Positions 52,940 through 61,414 of a stretch of 64,000 bases of DNA are shown here, piece after piece (position 1 is the first letter of the stretch; the number at the start of each line of letters is the position of its first letter). The notes beneath the pieces were generated by a model, which was given only the letters and a program-made list of their open reading frames with translations, did no database searches and was not told the DNA's origin. The DNA lies in contig CAZAFH010000011.1 of the NCBI GenBank assembly GCA_964484265.1, forward strand, positions 1 through 64,000, in the 5' to 3' direction. The position numbers and the translations under genes were made by a program. The stretch comes from SIAQ01 sp964484265 (GTDB lineage: Bacteria > Planctomycetota > Planctomycetia > Gemmatales > Gemmataceae).

Positions 52940-54769
52940 CTACAACCCAAATGCGCTCCGCAGGGCCTCGAGTGCGTTCTTCCCTTGCGAGCGATCGACG
53001 ACCACGCTCACGCGGATTTCGCTGGTGTTGATCATCGCGATGTTGATGCCGCGAGCCGCGAGAGCTCCGAACATGGCACGTGCGACACCGGTGTGAGTAC
53101 GCATGCCGATGCCTGACACGATGAGCCGGGAAATTTCGGTGTCGGCCGTCGCCACGATGTCGGCCGCGATGGATTTGACGACGCTCTGAGTGACTTCGAG
53201 CGTGCGTTTGATATCCACCAGGGGCACACTAAACGACAGGTTGGACTTGCCATTCTCGGCGGGATTGCCGACGATCATATCCACGACGATCCCGGCCTCG
53301 GCCACGGCGTGAAAGACGCGCCGGCTGTTGCCGGGTTGGTCGGGAATATTAAAGATGGTGATGCGGCCTTGCTCGTCATCCAGCGCCACGTCACTCACGA
53401 CAATATCCTCCATGTGCGACAAACGCGTGAGCAGATCCTGGTCGTCCTTCGCCTGGGGCAAGGACTCGACATTTCGCCGGGCGAATCCGCTGCCTTCAGT
53501 CTTGTGATCGTCGATCGGCAATCCGGAACCGGGGCGAGGCTGGTCCAGGCGGAAAGCACTGTGGACCGCGCGCAATGCCTTGACGCCATCGGCCTTGTCC
53601 ACGATGACGGAGATCTTGATGTCGCCGGTGGTGATCATCTTCATGTTGACGCCGACATCCGAAAGGGCGGCGAACATGCGCTGCGCGACGCCGGTGTGGG
53701 TCCGCATGCCTGTGCCGACGATCGACACCTTGCTCACGCCTTCTTCGGACTGGATGCGTGCGCCCATCTCGGCCACGACGGGTTCGAGGGCGCGAAGCGT
53801 GGCGTGAAGCTCAATGGCTGGGACGGTGAAACCGATGCTCGCCCGGCCTTCGCTGCCGACGTTCTGAGCGATCATATCGACCGCGATATTCTTGGAAGCG
53901 ATGGCGGCGAATATCTTGTGGCTCACACCGGGCTTGTCCGGAACATCGATGACCGCCACTCGTGCCTCGTCTTTTACCATGGCCGCGCCGACGACCACCA
54001 CGTCGCTCATCCACGGCGCTTCCGGGACAATCCAGGTCCCTTCGACATCGCTAAACGACGAACGCTTTTGCAGCGGTACGGAGAATTTGCGCGCGAATTC
54101 AATGCTCCGCGATGACAACACATTCGCACCGACGCTCGCCAACTCGAGCATCTCGTCGTAGCTGACGACGTCGAGTTTGCGAGCCTCGGGAACGAGACGC
54201 GGGTCGGTGGTGAAGATGCCGTCAACATCTGTGTAGATGTCGCAGGCAACGGAAGCCTGTGCTCCCGATGCCTGCTTCATCACCGCCGCCAGCGCGACGG
54301 CTGTCGTGTCCGATCCGCCGCGGCCGAGCGTCGTGATATTGCCTGCGTCGTCGATGCCCTGAAATCCCGCAACGATGACGATGTGGCCGGTGTCGAGCGC
54401 TTCGCGCAGCCGTTCGGTGGAGATGCTCTTGATACGCGCTTTGGTGTGGCTTGAATCGGTGACGATGCCGACCTGGGCGCCGGTGAGGCTGATGGCTTTC
54501 TCGCCAAGTTCCAGAATCGCCATGGCCAGCAGCGCGATGGAAATCTGTTCGCCAGTGGAGAGGAGCATGTCCATTTCGCGGGTCGGCGGATGTTCGCTGA
54601 TTTCTTTCGCGAGTTCGATCAATTCATCGGTGGTGTCGCCGCGCGCACTGACGACGACGATGACCTGCTTGCCGGCCTTTTGGGCGCGAATCGCCTTGCG
54701 GGCGGCATTCATGATTCGTTCTTTATCCGCGACGCTTGAACCGCCGAATTTCTGCACGACCAGGGACAC
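52940..54769 (-). CDS. lysC: Aspartate kinase with four ACT domains
   Basis: About 609 residues from GTG 54769, chosen because GGAG lies six bases upstream and SLVVQKFGGSSVAD then starts as in the family; TTG 54781 is the other option. It phosphorylates aspartate, the first step to lysine, threonine and methionine. Seen: kinase domain (KFGGSSVAD, TLGRGGSDTTAVALAA, YTDVDGIFTTDPR), then two ACT pairs (about 260-420 and 450-609), each ending with the GTGMRTHTGVAQRMF / GIGMRTHTGVARAMF motif. Ordinary enzymes have one pair; the doubled regulatory region is known in some planctomycetes and cyanobacteria and implies more complex feedback. Convergent with the phosphonate run, three bases from its end. 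Confidence 0.93.
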   Translation of the reverse strand: MSLVVQKFGGSSVADKERIMNAARKAIRAQKAGKQVIVVVSARGDTTDELIELAKEISEHPPTREMDMLLSTGEQISIALLAMAILELGEKAISLTGAQVGIVTDSSHTKARIKSISTERLREALDTGHIVIVAGFQGIDDAGNITTLGRGGSDTTAVALAAVMKQASGAQASVACDIYTDVDGIFTTDPRLVPEARKLDVVSYDEMLELASVGANVLSSRSIEFARKFSVPLQKRSSFSDVEGTWIVPEAPWMSDVVVVGAAMVKDEARVAVIDVPDKPGVSHKIFAAIASKNIAVDMIAQNVGSEGRASIGFTVPAIELHATLRALEPVVAEMGARIQSEEGVSKVSIVGTGMRTHTGVAQRMFAALSDVGVNMKMITTGDIKISVIVDKADGVKALRAVHSAFRLDQPRPGSGLPIDDHKTEGSGFARRNVESLPQAKDDQDLLTRLSHMEDIVVSDVALDDEQGRITIFNIPDQPGNSRRVFHAVAEAGIVVDMIVGNPAENGKSNLSFSVPLVDIKRTLEVTQSVVKSIAADIVATADTEISRLIVSGIGMRTHTGVARAMFGALAARGINIAMINTSEIRVSVVVDRSQGKNALEALRSAFGL

Positions 54770-54951
54770 GGGTAGCTCCAAATCGATAAGTAGTCAGCTG
54801 AGAGAATAGTAGATAGGAAATCATATGCAGGGCAGGGGAGGGATTCCAGGGACGACGTCGGCCGAAGATCGTCGCCTCCATCCGCTATTGGCTGTATGAT
54901 ATCCCTTCGATTGTGCAAATGAATGGCGGCATCTTTGAAAGGCTCACCGAA

Positions 54952-55950
54952 ATGAAAACCGTTCGCATGGGGCGCACTGGGTTGAAGGTCTCCGAAATCT
55001 GTCTCGGCACGATGACATTTGGCTACCAATGCGACGAGAAGACCTCGTTCGCGATCATGAACAAGGCGGCGGATGCGGGTGTCTATTTCATCGATACCGC
55101 GGACGTCTATCCCGTGCCGCCGAGCGTCGAAACGGCGGGCCGCACTGAAGAAATCGTCGGAAAGTGGCTGAAGGGGCAGCGCGACCGCTTCGTGCTGGCG
55201 ACCAAGTGCCGAATGAAAGTAGGCCCCGGCATGAACGACGAGGGGCTGTCACGCCGGCATATTATCAAGGCCGTTGACGACAGCTTGCGCCGCTTGCAAA
55301 CCGACTACATCGATCTCTATCAACCGCATAGCTTCGACGCCGACACGCCAATAGAGGAAACGCTTAGCGCGCTCGATGACGTCGTTCGCGCGGGCAAGGT
55401 GCGCTATCTTGGCTGTTCGAATTATCCCGCCTGGCAGATTGCCATCGCTCTTGGCGTCAGCGCGGCCAAGGGTCTCGAGCGATTCGATTGCGTCCAGCCT
55501 CGCTACAATCTTCTGTTTCGCGACATCGAGGCCGAACTCATGCCGCTCTGCCGCGATCAGGGGCTAGGTATTATTGCGTACAACCCCCTGGCCGGTGGCT
55601 TCCTCACCGGCAAGTATGATTCGCTCGACGCCGCCCCGCCGGAGAAGACGCGATTCTCGCTCGGAAAAACAGGCGACCTCTACCGCGAACGCTACTGGCA
55701 GCACGCTCAACTCGAAGCAGTGAACGAGCTGAAGGCGTTCCTTCAGCCGCGAGGCAAATCGCTGCTGCAGACGTCCATCGCGTGGGTATTGGCGCAGCCA
55801 GGAGTCACTTCCGCCATCGTCGGCGCAAGCAAGCCGGAGCAGCTCGACGCCAGCCTTGGCGCGGTGAATGTGACGCTCGACAAGGACGAACTCGAGGTCT
55901 GCAACCGCGCGTGGTATCATCTGCCGCGACCGATGACAGCGGCGAAGTAA
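54952..55950 (+). CDS. Aldo/keto reductase
   Basis: 332 residues from MKTVRMGRTGLKVSEICLGT (ATG 54952). NAD(P)H-dependent barrel enzyme. Seen: Asp/Tyr in FIDTADVYP, Lys in FVLATKCRMK, His in DLYQPHSFD (the usual D-Y-K-H tetrad), and cofactor-binding SIAWVLAQPGVTSAIVGASK. Length and motifs are standard for the YhdN/Tas-like group; the substrate is unknown. It precedes the zinc-ribbon gene by 11 bp and is divergent from lysC. Confidence 0.9.
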   Translation: MKTVRMGRTGLKVSEICLGTMTFGYQCDEKTSFAIMNKAADAGVYFIDTADVYPVPPSVETAGRTEEIVGKWLKGQRDRFVLATKCRMKVGPGMNDEGLSRRHIIKAVDDSLRRLQTDYIDLYQPHSFDADTPIEETLSALDDVVRAGKVRYLGCSNYPAWQIAIALGVSAAKGLERFDCVQPRYNLLFRDIEAELMPLCRDQGLGIIAYNPLAGGFLTGKYDSLDAAPPEKTRFSLGKTGDLYRERYWQHAQLEAVNELKAFLQPRGKSLLQTSIAWVLAQPGVTSAIVGASKPEQLDASLGAVNVTLDKDELEVCNRAWYHLPRPMTAAK

Positions 55951-55961
55951 GGAGATTCGCG

Positions 55962-56357
55962 ATGTGGGCATGTCCAAAATGCGGCGAGATGCACGACGAT
56001 CATTTTGAGATCTGCTGGAAGTGCGCTAGCGCCGAGTTGCCGCACGACGCGAACCCGCCGGCGTCGGCTCCGCCGCCAGAGAGAAAGCTACGCCCGTTTC
56101 GCGTCATTGCTGGGCGCTCGGCTCTGGCGTTCTTCGTCGGCTCGCTTCTGGGAATGGGGCTTTTTCACTCGACTCTGCGCCGGGTGATCTCCACTGCCGG
56201 TCTGGGTGATCCGACCGTGCTCGGCTCGACCGTTTACGGGTTGATCGTCGGCGTACTTGCTGCGATTCTCATTGCGATTATCCATTGGATATTCTTTCCT
56301 TATGAGCCGTTGCCGATTTCATCAGGAACAGAACCAGCAGACGATGACGACTTTTGA
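55962..56357 (+). CDS. Small zinc-ribbon membrane protein
   Basis: 131 residues; GGAG before the ATG. Seen: N-terminal ribbon WACPKCGEMHDDHFEICWKC (CxxC ... CxxC), Pro-rich linker, and two membrane helices (SALAFFVGSLLGMGLFHS; TVYGLIVGVLAAILIAIIHW) with an acidic tail. Design resembles the three zinc-ribbon membrane proteins at 15.8-18.2 kb. Probably co-transcribed with the aldo/keto reductase. Function unknown. Confidence 0.75.
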   Translation: MWACPKCGEMHDDHFEICWKCASAELPHDANPPASAPPPERKLRPFRVIAGRSALAFFVGSLLGMGLFHSTLRRVISTAGLGDPTVLGSTVYGLIVGVLAAILIAIIHWIFFPYEPLPISSGTEPADDDDF

Positions 56358-56423
56358 AAGGCGACTTTGGTGGCACAAACATTCTTGGCGTCACCCTCAA
56401 AAGTCATCGGCGACCACCGCAGA

Positions 56424-56524
56424 CATCACGCTCCGCGTGATGTGTCCTGAATTTATCCAAAATTATTCGAAATTTGCTGTTATTTTCGGGCGCTCAATGC
56501 GTAGCCATCACGCGGAGCGTGATG
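56424..56524. repeat. Two inverted copies of the CATCACGC/GCGTGATG hairpin
   Basis: CATCACGCTCCGCGTGATG (56424-56442) and CATCACGCGGAGCGTGATG (56506-56524), followed by GCTACG, in the 235-bp gap between convergent genes ending at 56357 and 56593. The flanking TGAATTTATCC and GGTAAATTCCG are also partly complementary, so the whole may fold as one long palindrome. Same family as 7412-7430. Confidence 0.7.
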
Positions 56525-56592
56525 GCTACGGTAAATTCCGAATTTTGAAGGGCGCGGACATTCTTGCCTGTGCCACCGTTACTGCTGCTTTC

Positions 56593-57456
56593 TCAGTCAA
56601 ACCGCACGGTGTGGGCGACCCTCGATTCGCCTCGGGTGTTGAGCACCACGCGGAATGTCTGGGTGCGGGCGTTGGGCATCCCATCGAATTCGGTCACGAC
56701 CAAGGTCACCGTCGTCGGCTCGACCTTGGCATTGCGCGGACCGCTGTAGTAGTTCGCCTTGATGACGAAGACGCCCGGCACGGATCGGGCCAGGGCGTAG
56801 TGTTCCGGTCCGAAGCCACTGGTGACGTCTTCGAGCAAGGCGCCGCCGTTGTTGGTGCGGCGATTTTGGTACCAGCATTTCGCGCCGCCCGGTTCCTCGA
56901 CCCAGAGATCGACATCGGTTTTGGTGTTCCAGGTCATGGTTACTTTGAGGTCGCTCACTTTGCTCCAGATCTCGACAGGGGGCGGACCGCCGCGACCCGA
57001 CAGGCGTCCGATCATCGCTTCGAGCGATTCGGGCCGAAAATAGCCACCGGCGAGCGTGACGTCGCCGACCTGGCGCACGACAGGGCCAACGGGGAGGTTA
57101 TTCGGATCGCGCCTTTTGCCGCTCTCGCCCGGGACTTGAATGAAATGTTCGAGGCCCTGTGCCGTCATGATTCCCGAATGCCCGTTGCCCTGGCCCATGA
57201 TCACGACATCGCCTGTGCGAAGATAGCGTTGGCCCTTGGCGAGGGCAGCACGATCGGCAGCGTTGAACGAATAGATCATTCGGTAGTTGCGCTTTTTCAA
57301 TTCATCGACCAAGTTGCCTCGGCTCTTGTTGTCGGAATCGATTCTCAACAAACGATACAGTGTAAAATCGTGGCACACGGTCAAGGCATCGACGTCAGCC
57401 GAGGTCGCGACAAGGGCGACTACGGCGGAAAGGAAAAGCGTCATGTAGCGGATCAT
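56593..57456 (-). CDS. Exported protein with DUF2135-like C-terminal domain
   Basis: 287 residues from the ATG at 57456, chosen for GGAGGA nine bases upstream and the signal peptide MIRYMTLFLSAVVALVATSA that follows. Seen: a first domain (about 25-150) with VCHDFTLYRLLRID and RTGDVVIMGQGNGHSGIM, where one Cys and one His are placed as in NlpC/P60-type amidases, though this is only a pattern; and a C-terminal DUF2135/YfaP-like beta domain (about 180-287: DLKVTMTWNTKTDVDLWVEE PGG, ANYYSGPRNAKVEPTTVTLV). Function unknown. Convergent with the zinc-ribbon gene. Confidence 0.75.
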   Translation of the reverse strand: MIRYMTLFLSAVVALVATSADVDALTVCHDFTLYRLLRIDSDNKSRGNLVDELKKRNYRMIYSFNAADRAALAKGQRYLRTGDVVIMGQGNGHSGIMTAQGLEHFIQVPGESGKRRDPNNLPVGPVVRQVGDVTLAGGYFRPESLEAMIGRLSGRGGPPPVEIWSKVSDLKVTMTWNTKTDVDLWVEEPGGAKCWYQNRRTNNGGALLEDVTSGFGPEHYALARSVPGVFVIKANYYSGPRNAKVEPTTVTLVVTEFDGMPNARTQTFRVVLNTRGESRVAHTVRFD

Positions 57457-57611
57457 TTGGGGAATCCTCCATTGGAATCGTTGAAAGGACACGAATCTGA
57501 ATCGGCAGCCATTTGAAACAAGACGCGGCTTTGAACAAACCTTGCGCTTCATAGAACAATCGACAACACAGCGTTACCTGTTCCACGCAGAATTTGGAAG
57601 TAGAGCATACC

Positions 57612-59135
57612 ATGAACGAATCCGAGATGCCAGTGAAAATCACGCAAAGTTCGAGCGGCGCCAATCTCATCGCCGGCAGCTGGATTGCAGGCGATGGCGC
57701 GACCACGCGCGCCATCTGCGACCCGGCCGACACGACGCGCCTCGTCGCTTCGGTGCGCGAGGCTTCGTCCGCGCAGATCGACGCCGCCTGCGCTGCCGCT
57801 CATGCGGCATTCCCGGCCTGGCGGGCGACGCCATCGCCGGATCGCGCTCGCGTGCTGTTTCGTTTTCGCGAATTGCTTGAGGCGAATTTCGACAGCATTG
57901 CCGAACTCGTCGTGCGCGAGAATGGCAAACTGCTCAGCGAAGCGCGCGGCTCGGTTCGCCGAGGGCTCGACGTCGTCGAATACGCATGTGGCATTCCCAG
58001 CATGGTCATGGGCAAGACTTTGCCCGATATATCGCGAGGCGTCGATAGTTATTCCGTGCTAGAGCCGCTGGGTGTGGTCGTCGGCATTCCACCGTTCAAT
58101 TTTCCGGCGATGATCCCCATGTGGATGATGCCCATTGCGGTCGCGTGCGGCAATACGTTCATCCTCAAGCCGGCTGAAAAGGCGCCACTCGCCGGCGCTC
58201 GGCTTGTCGAACTATTCGCCCAGGCGGGATTGCCCACCGGCGTCGTCAGCGTGATCCACGGCGGCAAGGAGGTCGGCGAACGGCTGATCGCCAATGAGCA
58301 TGTCAAGGCGGTCTCGTTTGTCGGGTCGTCTGCGGTTGCGGAGTCGGTCTATCGATTGGCGTCGTCGCACGGCAAGCGCGTGCAAGCTCTCGGCGGCGCG
58401 AAGAATCACCTGATCGTCCTGCCCGATGCCGATCTCCCGCGCAGCGTGCCCGCACTTATTGGTTCGTGCTTCGGCTGCGCGGGACAACGTTGCCTGGCGG
58501 GTAGCGTGCTCGTTGCCGTGGGCGATCGCGCCAGGCAAGACGCCGTCATCCATGCGTTTGTCCAGGGGGCTCGCGAGCTCAAGCTTGGGCATGGCATGGA
58601 CGAATCCGCCACGCTCTGTCCCGTCGTTAATATCGAGCAGAAAGCTCGCATTCTGCAAAGCGTGACGCGCGGCGTGGAGGAGGGGGCGAAACTGCTGCTC
58701 GACGGGCGTGCCGCGACCGTGCCCGCACTGCCCAACGGTTGCTTCGTCGGCCCGACGATCTTCGACAATGTCCAGCCCGACATGTTCATCATGCGTGAGG
58801 AAATCTTCGGCCCAGTCGTTTGCGTGTTGCGTGCGGCCGACCTCGACGAAGCGATCACGCTCGCCAATCGAACGCGATACGGCAACTCGGTGTCACTCTT
58901 CACGCAATCCGGCCCGGCAGCCCGCACATTTCGCGAACGCATTCAGGCGGGCATGCTCGGCATCAATCTCGGCGTTCCGGCGCCGATGGCGTTCTTCTCC
59001 TTCAGCGGTTGGAAATCGTCAATCTTCGGCGACCACGGCGCCCACGGTCCCGACGGCGTCTCATTCTACACGAAGAAAAAAGTCATCACCGAACGCTGGT
59101 TCGGAGCCGAGACGCCCAAAGAAGGCTGGGTGTGA
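57612..59135 (+). CDS. mmsA: CoA-acylating methylmalonate-semialdehyde dehydrogenase
   Basis: 507 residues from the ATG at 57612. Aldehyde dehydrogenase family member of the MmsA/IolA group, which oxidises methylmalonate or malonate semialdehyde to propionyl- or acetyl-CoA in valine, beta-alanine or inositol breakdown. Seen: VVGIPPFNFPAMIPMWMMPI (the PFNFPxM signature), GGAKNHLIVLPDAD, catalytic Cys in CFGCAGQRCLAG near residue 293, EIFGPVVCVLRA, and the C-terminal FFSFSGWKSSIFGDHGAHG block typical of MmsA. Divergent from the DUF2135 gene. The class III aminotransferase at 62826 could supply its semialdehyde substrate; that is inference. Confidence 0.92.
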   Translation: MNESEMPVKITQSSSGANLIAGSWIAGDGATTRAICDPADTTRLVASVREASSAQIDAACAAAHAAFPAWRATPSPDRARVLFRFRELLEANFDSIAELVVRENGKLLSEARGSVRRGLDVVEYACGIPSMVMGKTLPDISRGVDSYSVLEPLGVVVGIPPFNFPAMIPMWMMPIAVACGNTFILKPAEKAPLAGARLVELFAQAGLPTGVVSVIHGGKEVGERLIANEHVKAVSFVGSSAVAESVYRLASSHGKRVQALGGAKNHLIVLPDADLPRSVPALIGSCFGCAGQRCLAGSVLVAVGDRARQDAVIHAFVQGARELKLGHGMDESATLCPVVNIEQKARILQSVTRGVEEGAKLLLDGRAATVPALPNGCFVGPTIFDNVQPDMFIMREEIFGPVVCVLRAADLDEAITLANRTRYGNSVSLFTQSGPAARTFRERIQAGMLGINLGVPAPMAFFSFSGWKSSIFGDHGAHGPDGVSFYTKKKVITERWFGAETPKEGWV

Positions 59136-59155
59136 GGCGTGGGCGCACTTAACCG

Positions 59156-59185
59156 GAATCAGCGGGTTTACGCCCGCCGCTCGCC
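59156..59185. repeat. Half-copy of the purL-type palindromic repeat
   Basis: GAATCAGCGGGTTTACGCCC then GCCGCTCGCC, closely matching the right arm 13128-13157 inside purL, just after the mmsA stop. Confidence 0.65.
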
Positions 59186-59195
59186 GATGCCATAG

Positions 59196-59292
59196 CAATT
59201 AAACATAACGGACATTATCGGACGTTGGCTCTTGGCGCGGCCTGATTTTCATGCGAAAATGTACGTCCGATAATCGCTCTTATGTTTAATTG
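59196..59292. repeat. AT-rich 97-bp inverted repeat
   Basis: CAATTAAACATAA ... TATCGGACGT (59196-59225) pairs with ACGTCCGATA ... TTATGTTTAATTG (59263-59292), 13 and 10 exact bases split by a seven-base mismatch block; the loop holds TTTTCATGCGAAAA, itself a palindrome. Its composition differs from all other repeats here. Confidence 0.75.
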
Positions 59293-59332
59293 GCTTTCGA
59301 CTCGCGTCGCCGGAATGCCGTGCCGGCCTTTT

Positions 59333-59346
59333 GCGAACGCTAAACG
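59333..59346. repeat. GCGAACGCTAAACG repeat family copy
   Basis: GCGAACGCTAAACG, followed by a second CGCTAAACGAGGAG. Related copies: 59894-59920 (CGTTCGCG ... CGAACGGCTAAACG), 61352-61383 (AGCGTTCGC ... GCGAACGCTAAACG) and 62713-62770, one in each gap of this stretch. Confidence 0.6.
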
Positions 59347-59372
59347 AGGACGCTAAACGAGGAGATGTGGCC

Positions 59373-59885
59373 ATGCGTACGATTGCATTTCTGGCGTTGC
59401 TCGCTTTCACTTCTGCCGTGGGTGCTCAGCATCGCACGCAGGTGTTGTTCAAGGAACCGGTCGGCATGAAGGTGTTTTGGTACATCGTGCGTGACGGCAA
59501 GGCTTCGTACTCCACGACGCCGCTCGAAACGCCCGGACGCTTCAACTTCATCTCCGGCGCCATCTATCGACTCAAGGTGACGCATCTGCCTGGACATGCG
59601 GGGTTGGAACTTTACCCGACGCTCGAGGTCGTGCCGCCGACGAATCCGCGCGTGCGAGATTTCCTGGCGCACAATGCCGTGCCGATCTCGATCTCGGACA
59701 CCGAGATCAAGCAGGTCGTGCAGGGCAACTATCTCACCAAGGTGGTCTATCTGCCCAACGACGGCGGGGGCGAATTCGTCGCACACGCCGCCGGCGCTGA
59801 CGCCATTCGCGAGGCGCTGCGGCGAGGCAGCATCCTTATCGTCCTTCGCGTCGGCAATATCGCCGATCCAATCGGGAAGAAGTAA
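59373..59885 (+). CDS. Small secreted protein of unknown function
   Basis: 170 residues from the ATG at 59373 (GAGGAG upstream). Seen: signal peptide MRTIAFLALLAFTSAVGAQH, then a compact beta-rich domain: VLFKEPVGMKVFWYIVRDGK, FNFISGAIYRLKVTHLPGHA, LELYPTLEVVPP, NAVPISISDTEIKQV, VVYLPND. No named domain recognised, but similar short exported proteins occur in planctomycetes. It is 128 bp upstream of the kinase gene on the same strand and may be expressed with it. Confidence 0.7.
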   Translation: MRTIAFLALLAFTSAVGAQHRTQVLFKEPVGMKVFWYIVRDGKASYSTTPLETPGRFNFISGAIYRLKVTHLPGHAGLELYPTLEVVPPTNPRVRDFLAHNAVPISISDTEIKQVVQGNYLTKVVYLPNDGGGEFVAHAAGADAIREALRRGSILIVLRVGNIADPIGKK

Positions 59886-60012
59886 TCGAGTCACGTTCGC
59901 GAAAGGCGAACGGCTAAACGAAACGCGAAAATCGTCCCCGGATTATTGGCTTTCTGTCATTTTTCGACCTACAGTTGAACGGGCACTCCGATTTCACTCC
60001 AAGGGTCGGCCA

Positions 60013-61347
60013 ATGACCGCGCTTGCCTCCCTGCCGAAAATCCGTGGGCTGAACGATTACGACCTCGACAAGCAAATTGGCGAAGGCGGTATGGGCAAAG
60101 TCTATCTCGCCCACCATCGCGTGACGCGCGAGACCGTCGTGGTCAAGGTCGTTCACGATCATCTTCTTCACGAAACCAAAACGCTTCAGCGCTTTCAGCA
60201 AGAAACCGATCTGATGCGCCGGTTCCGTCATCCAAATGCCGTGCGATTCATCGCTGCGTCCGACGATACCGCCAGGCAGCCCTTTATCGTCATGGAGTAT
60301 GTCCGCGGCATCACGCTTGATCAACTCATGCAGAAACACGGCCGGCTCCCTGCATTGCGCGTCGGCAAGCTGATGGCGCCGCTCTGCCTATTTCTGCAGA
60401 CGGCACACGACAACGGCCTCTTACACCGCGACCTGACGCCGGCGAACATCATGATCGTCAACGAAGCCACGCCGCGCGAAACGGTCAAGGTCATGGATTT
60501 CGGCCTGGCCCGGCGAATCGGCTTCTACATTCCCTCCGGCCAGCTGAATAACGACAGCAGCGCCATCGACGGAGGCACGCCTGATTACATCTGCCCCGAG
60601 CAAGTCCAGGGTCGGCAGGTCGATCAGCGCGGCGACCTCTATAGCGTCGGCGTTCTCCTCTACGGCTTGCTCACGGGTCATGTGCCGTTCGAGGCGTTGA
60701 CCGATCCATACGAGATCATGCAGGCACAGGTAACGCAGACGCCGCCGCGTTTCAGCCACTGGCAGATTCGGGATGTTCAGCCGGCGGTCGAGGCCGTGGT
60801 TTTGTCATGCTTGAGCAAGTCGCCGAACGAACGCCCGGAAACGGCGCGGGCGCTGATCGAGGCGTTCGAAAAAGCGACCGCGTGCAAGCTGATCGACGAA
60901 CAGGCGTTCGTGGCATCGGCACAGAATGCGATCTCGTCGCTGCAAGATCGCTACAAGATCGACCCGCATAGCGTAATCGACCAGTTCGAAGCGACCATGG
61001 TCGAACAAATGGCCGCGATGAAGTTGCGCGGGTTTGTCGATGGCGTCGGCGGTCAGGTCGTCGAGAGCGAGGCCGGCGTCATTCGCGTGAAGCTTCCCAA
61101 GATCACCGAAGTCGCTGTCAAGAAAAGCATGTTCGGTTTCTTTGGGGGCAGGTCCGAGCAGCAGGTGGAGTGGGTTGCCCTCGATATTTTCATGAAGAAG
61201 AAACAAGTCGGCTCTCGCAACCTTGTCGATTTCACCGTGGTCCGTCCGGCGGAATCACGCAACTCCATGGAGTTAATGCGAGCGCAGAAACCATTCTGCG
61301 ATCAAATCTGCCGAGAACTGCGGGCCTACCTGATGGCGGGACGGTAA
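60013..61347 (+). CDS. Cytoplasmic Ser/Thr protein kinase
   Basis: 444 residues from the ATG at 60013. Kinase domain about 15-275: glycine loop GEGGMGKV (23-30), ATP lysine K45 (VVVKVV), catalytic loop HRDLTPANIM near 138 (Thr for the usual Lys at the third place, HRDLTPAN instead of HRDLKPxN), DFGLARR near 161, GTPDYICPEQVQG. The C-terminal 160 residues (SVIDQFEATMVEQMAAMKLR ... SMFGFFGGRSEQQVEWVALD) have no named domain and no membrane helix. The D-L-T substitution removes the subdomain VI lysine, so activity may be altered; tyrosine kinases also lack it. Confidence 0.87.
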   Translation: MTALASLPKIRGLNDYDLDKQIGEGGMGKVYLAHHRVTRETVVVKVVHDHLLHETKTLQRFQQETDLMRRFRHPNAVRFIAASDDTARQPFIVMEYVRGITLDQLMQKHGRLPALRVGKLMAPLCLFLQTAHDNGLLHRDLTPANIMIVNEATPRETVKVMDFGLARRIGFYIPSGQLNNDSSAIDGGTPDYICPEQVQGRQVDQRGDLYSVGVLLYGLLTGHVPFEALTDPYEIMQAQVTQTPPRFSHWQIRDVQPAVEAVVLSCLSKSPNERPETARALIEAFEKATACKLIDEQAFVASAQNAISSLQDRYKIDPHSVIDQFEATMVEQMAAMKLRGFVDGVGGQVVESEAGVIRVKLPKITEVAVKKSMFGFFGGRSEQQVEWVALDIFMKKKQVGSRNLVDFTVVRPAESRNSMELMRAQKPFCDQICRELRAYLMAGR

Positions 61348-61351
61348 AGAT

Positions 61352-61379
61352 AGCGTTCGCCTGGGACCGCGCGAACGCT
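61352..61379. repeat. Inverted repeat AGCGTTCGC / GCGAACGCT
   Basis: Nine-base perfect arms with a ten-base loop directly after the kinase stop (61347), followed by AAACG; a complete palindromic member of the GCTAAACG family. Possible terminator. Confidence 0.65.
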
Positions 61380-61414
61380 AAACGTGGATGCCGTTGTGTC
61401 CTATCATATCTTGC

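Noticed and set aside
59596..60012. 139-codon N-terminal extension of the second kinase
   Set aside because: Out-of-frame reading of the upstream secreted-protein gene; the kinase starts at 60013.
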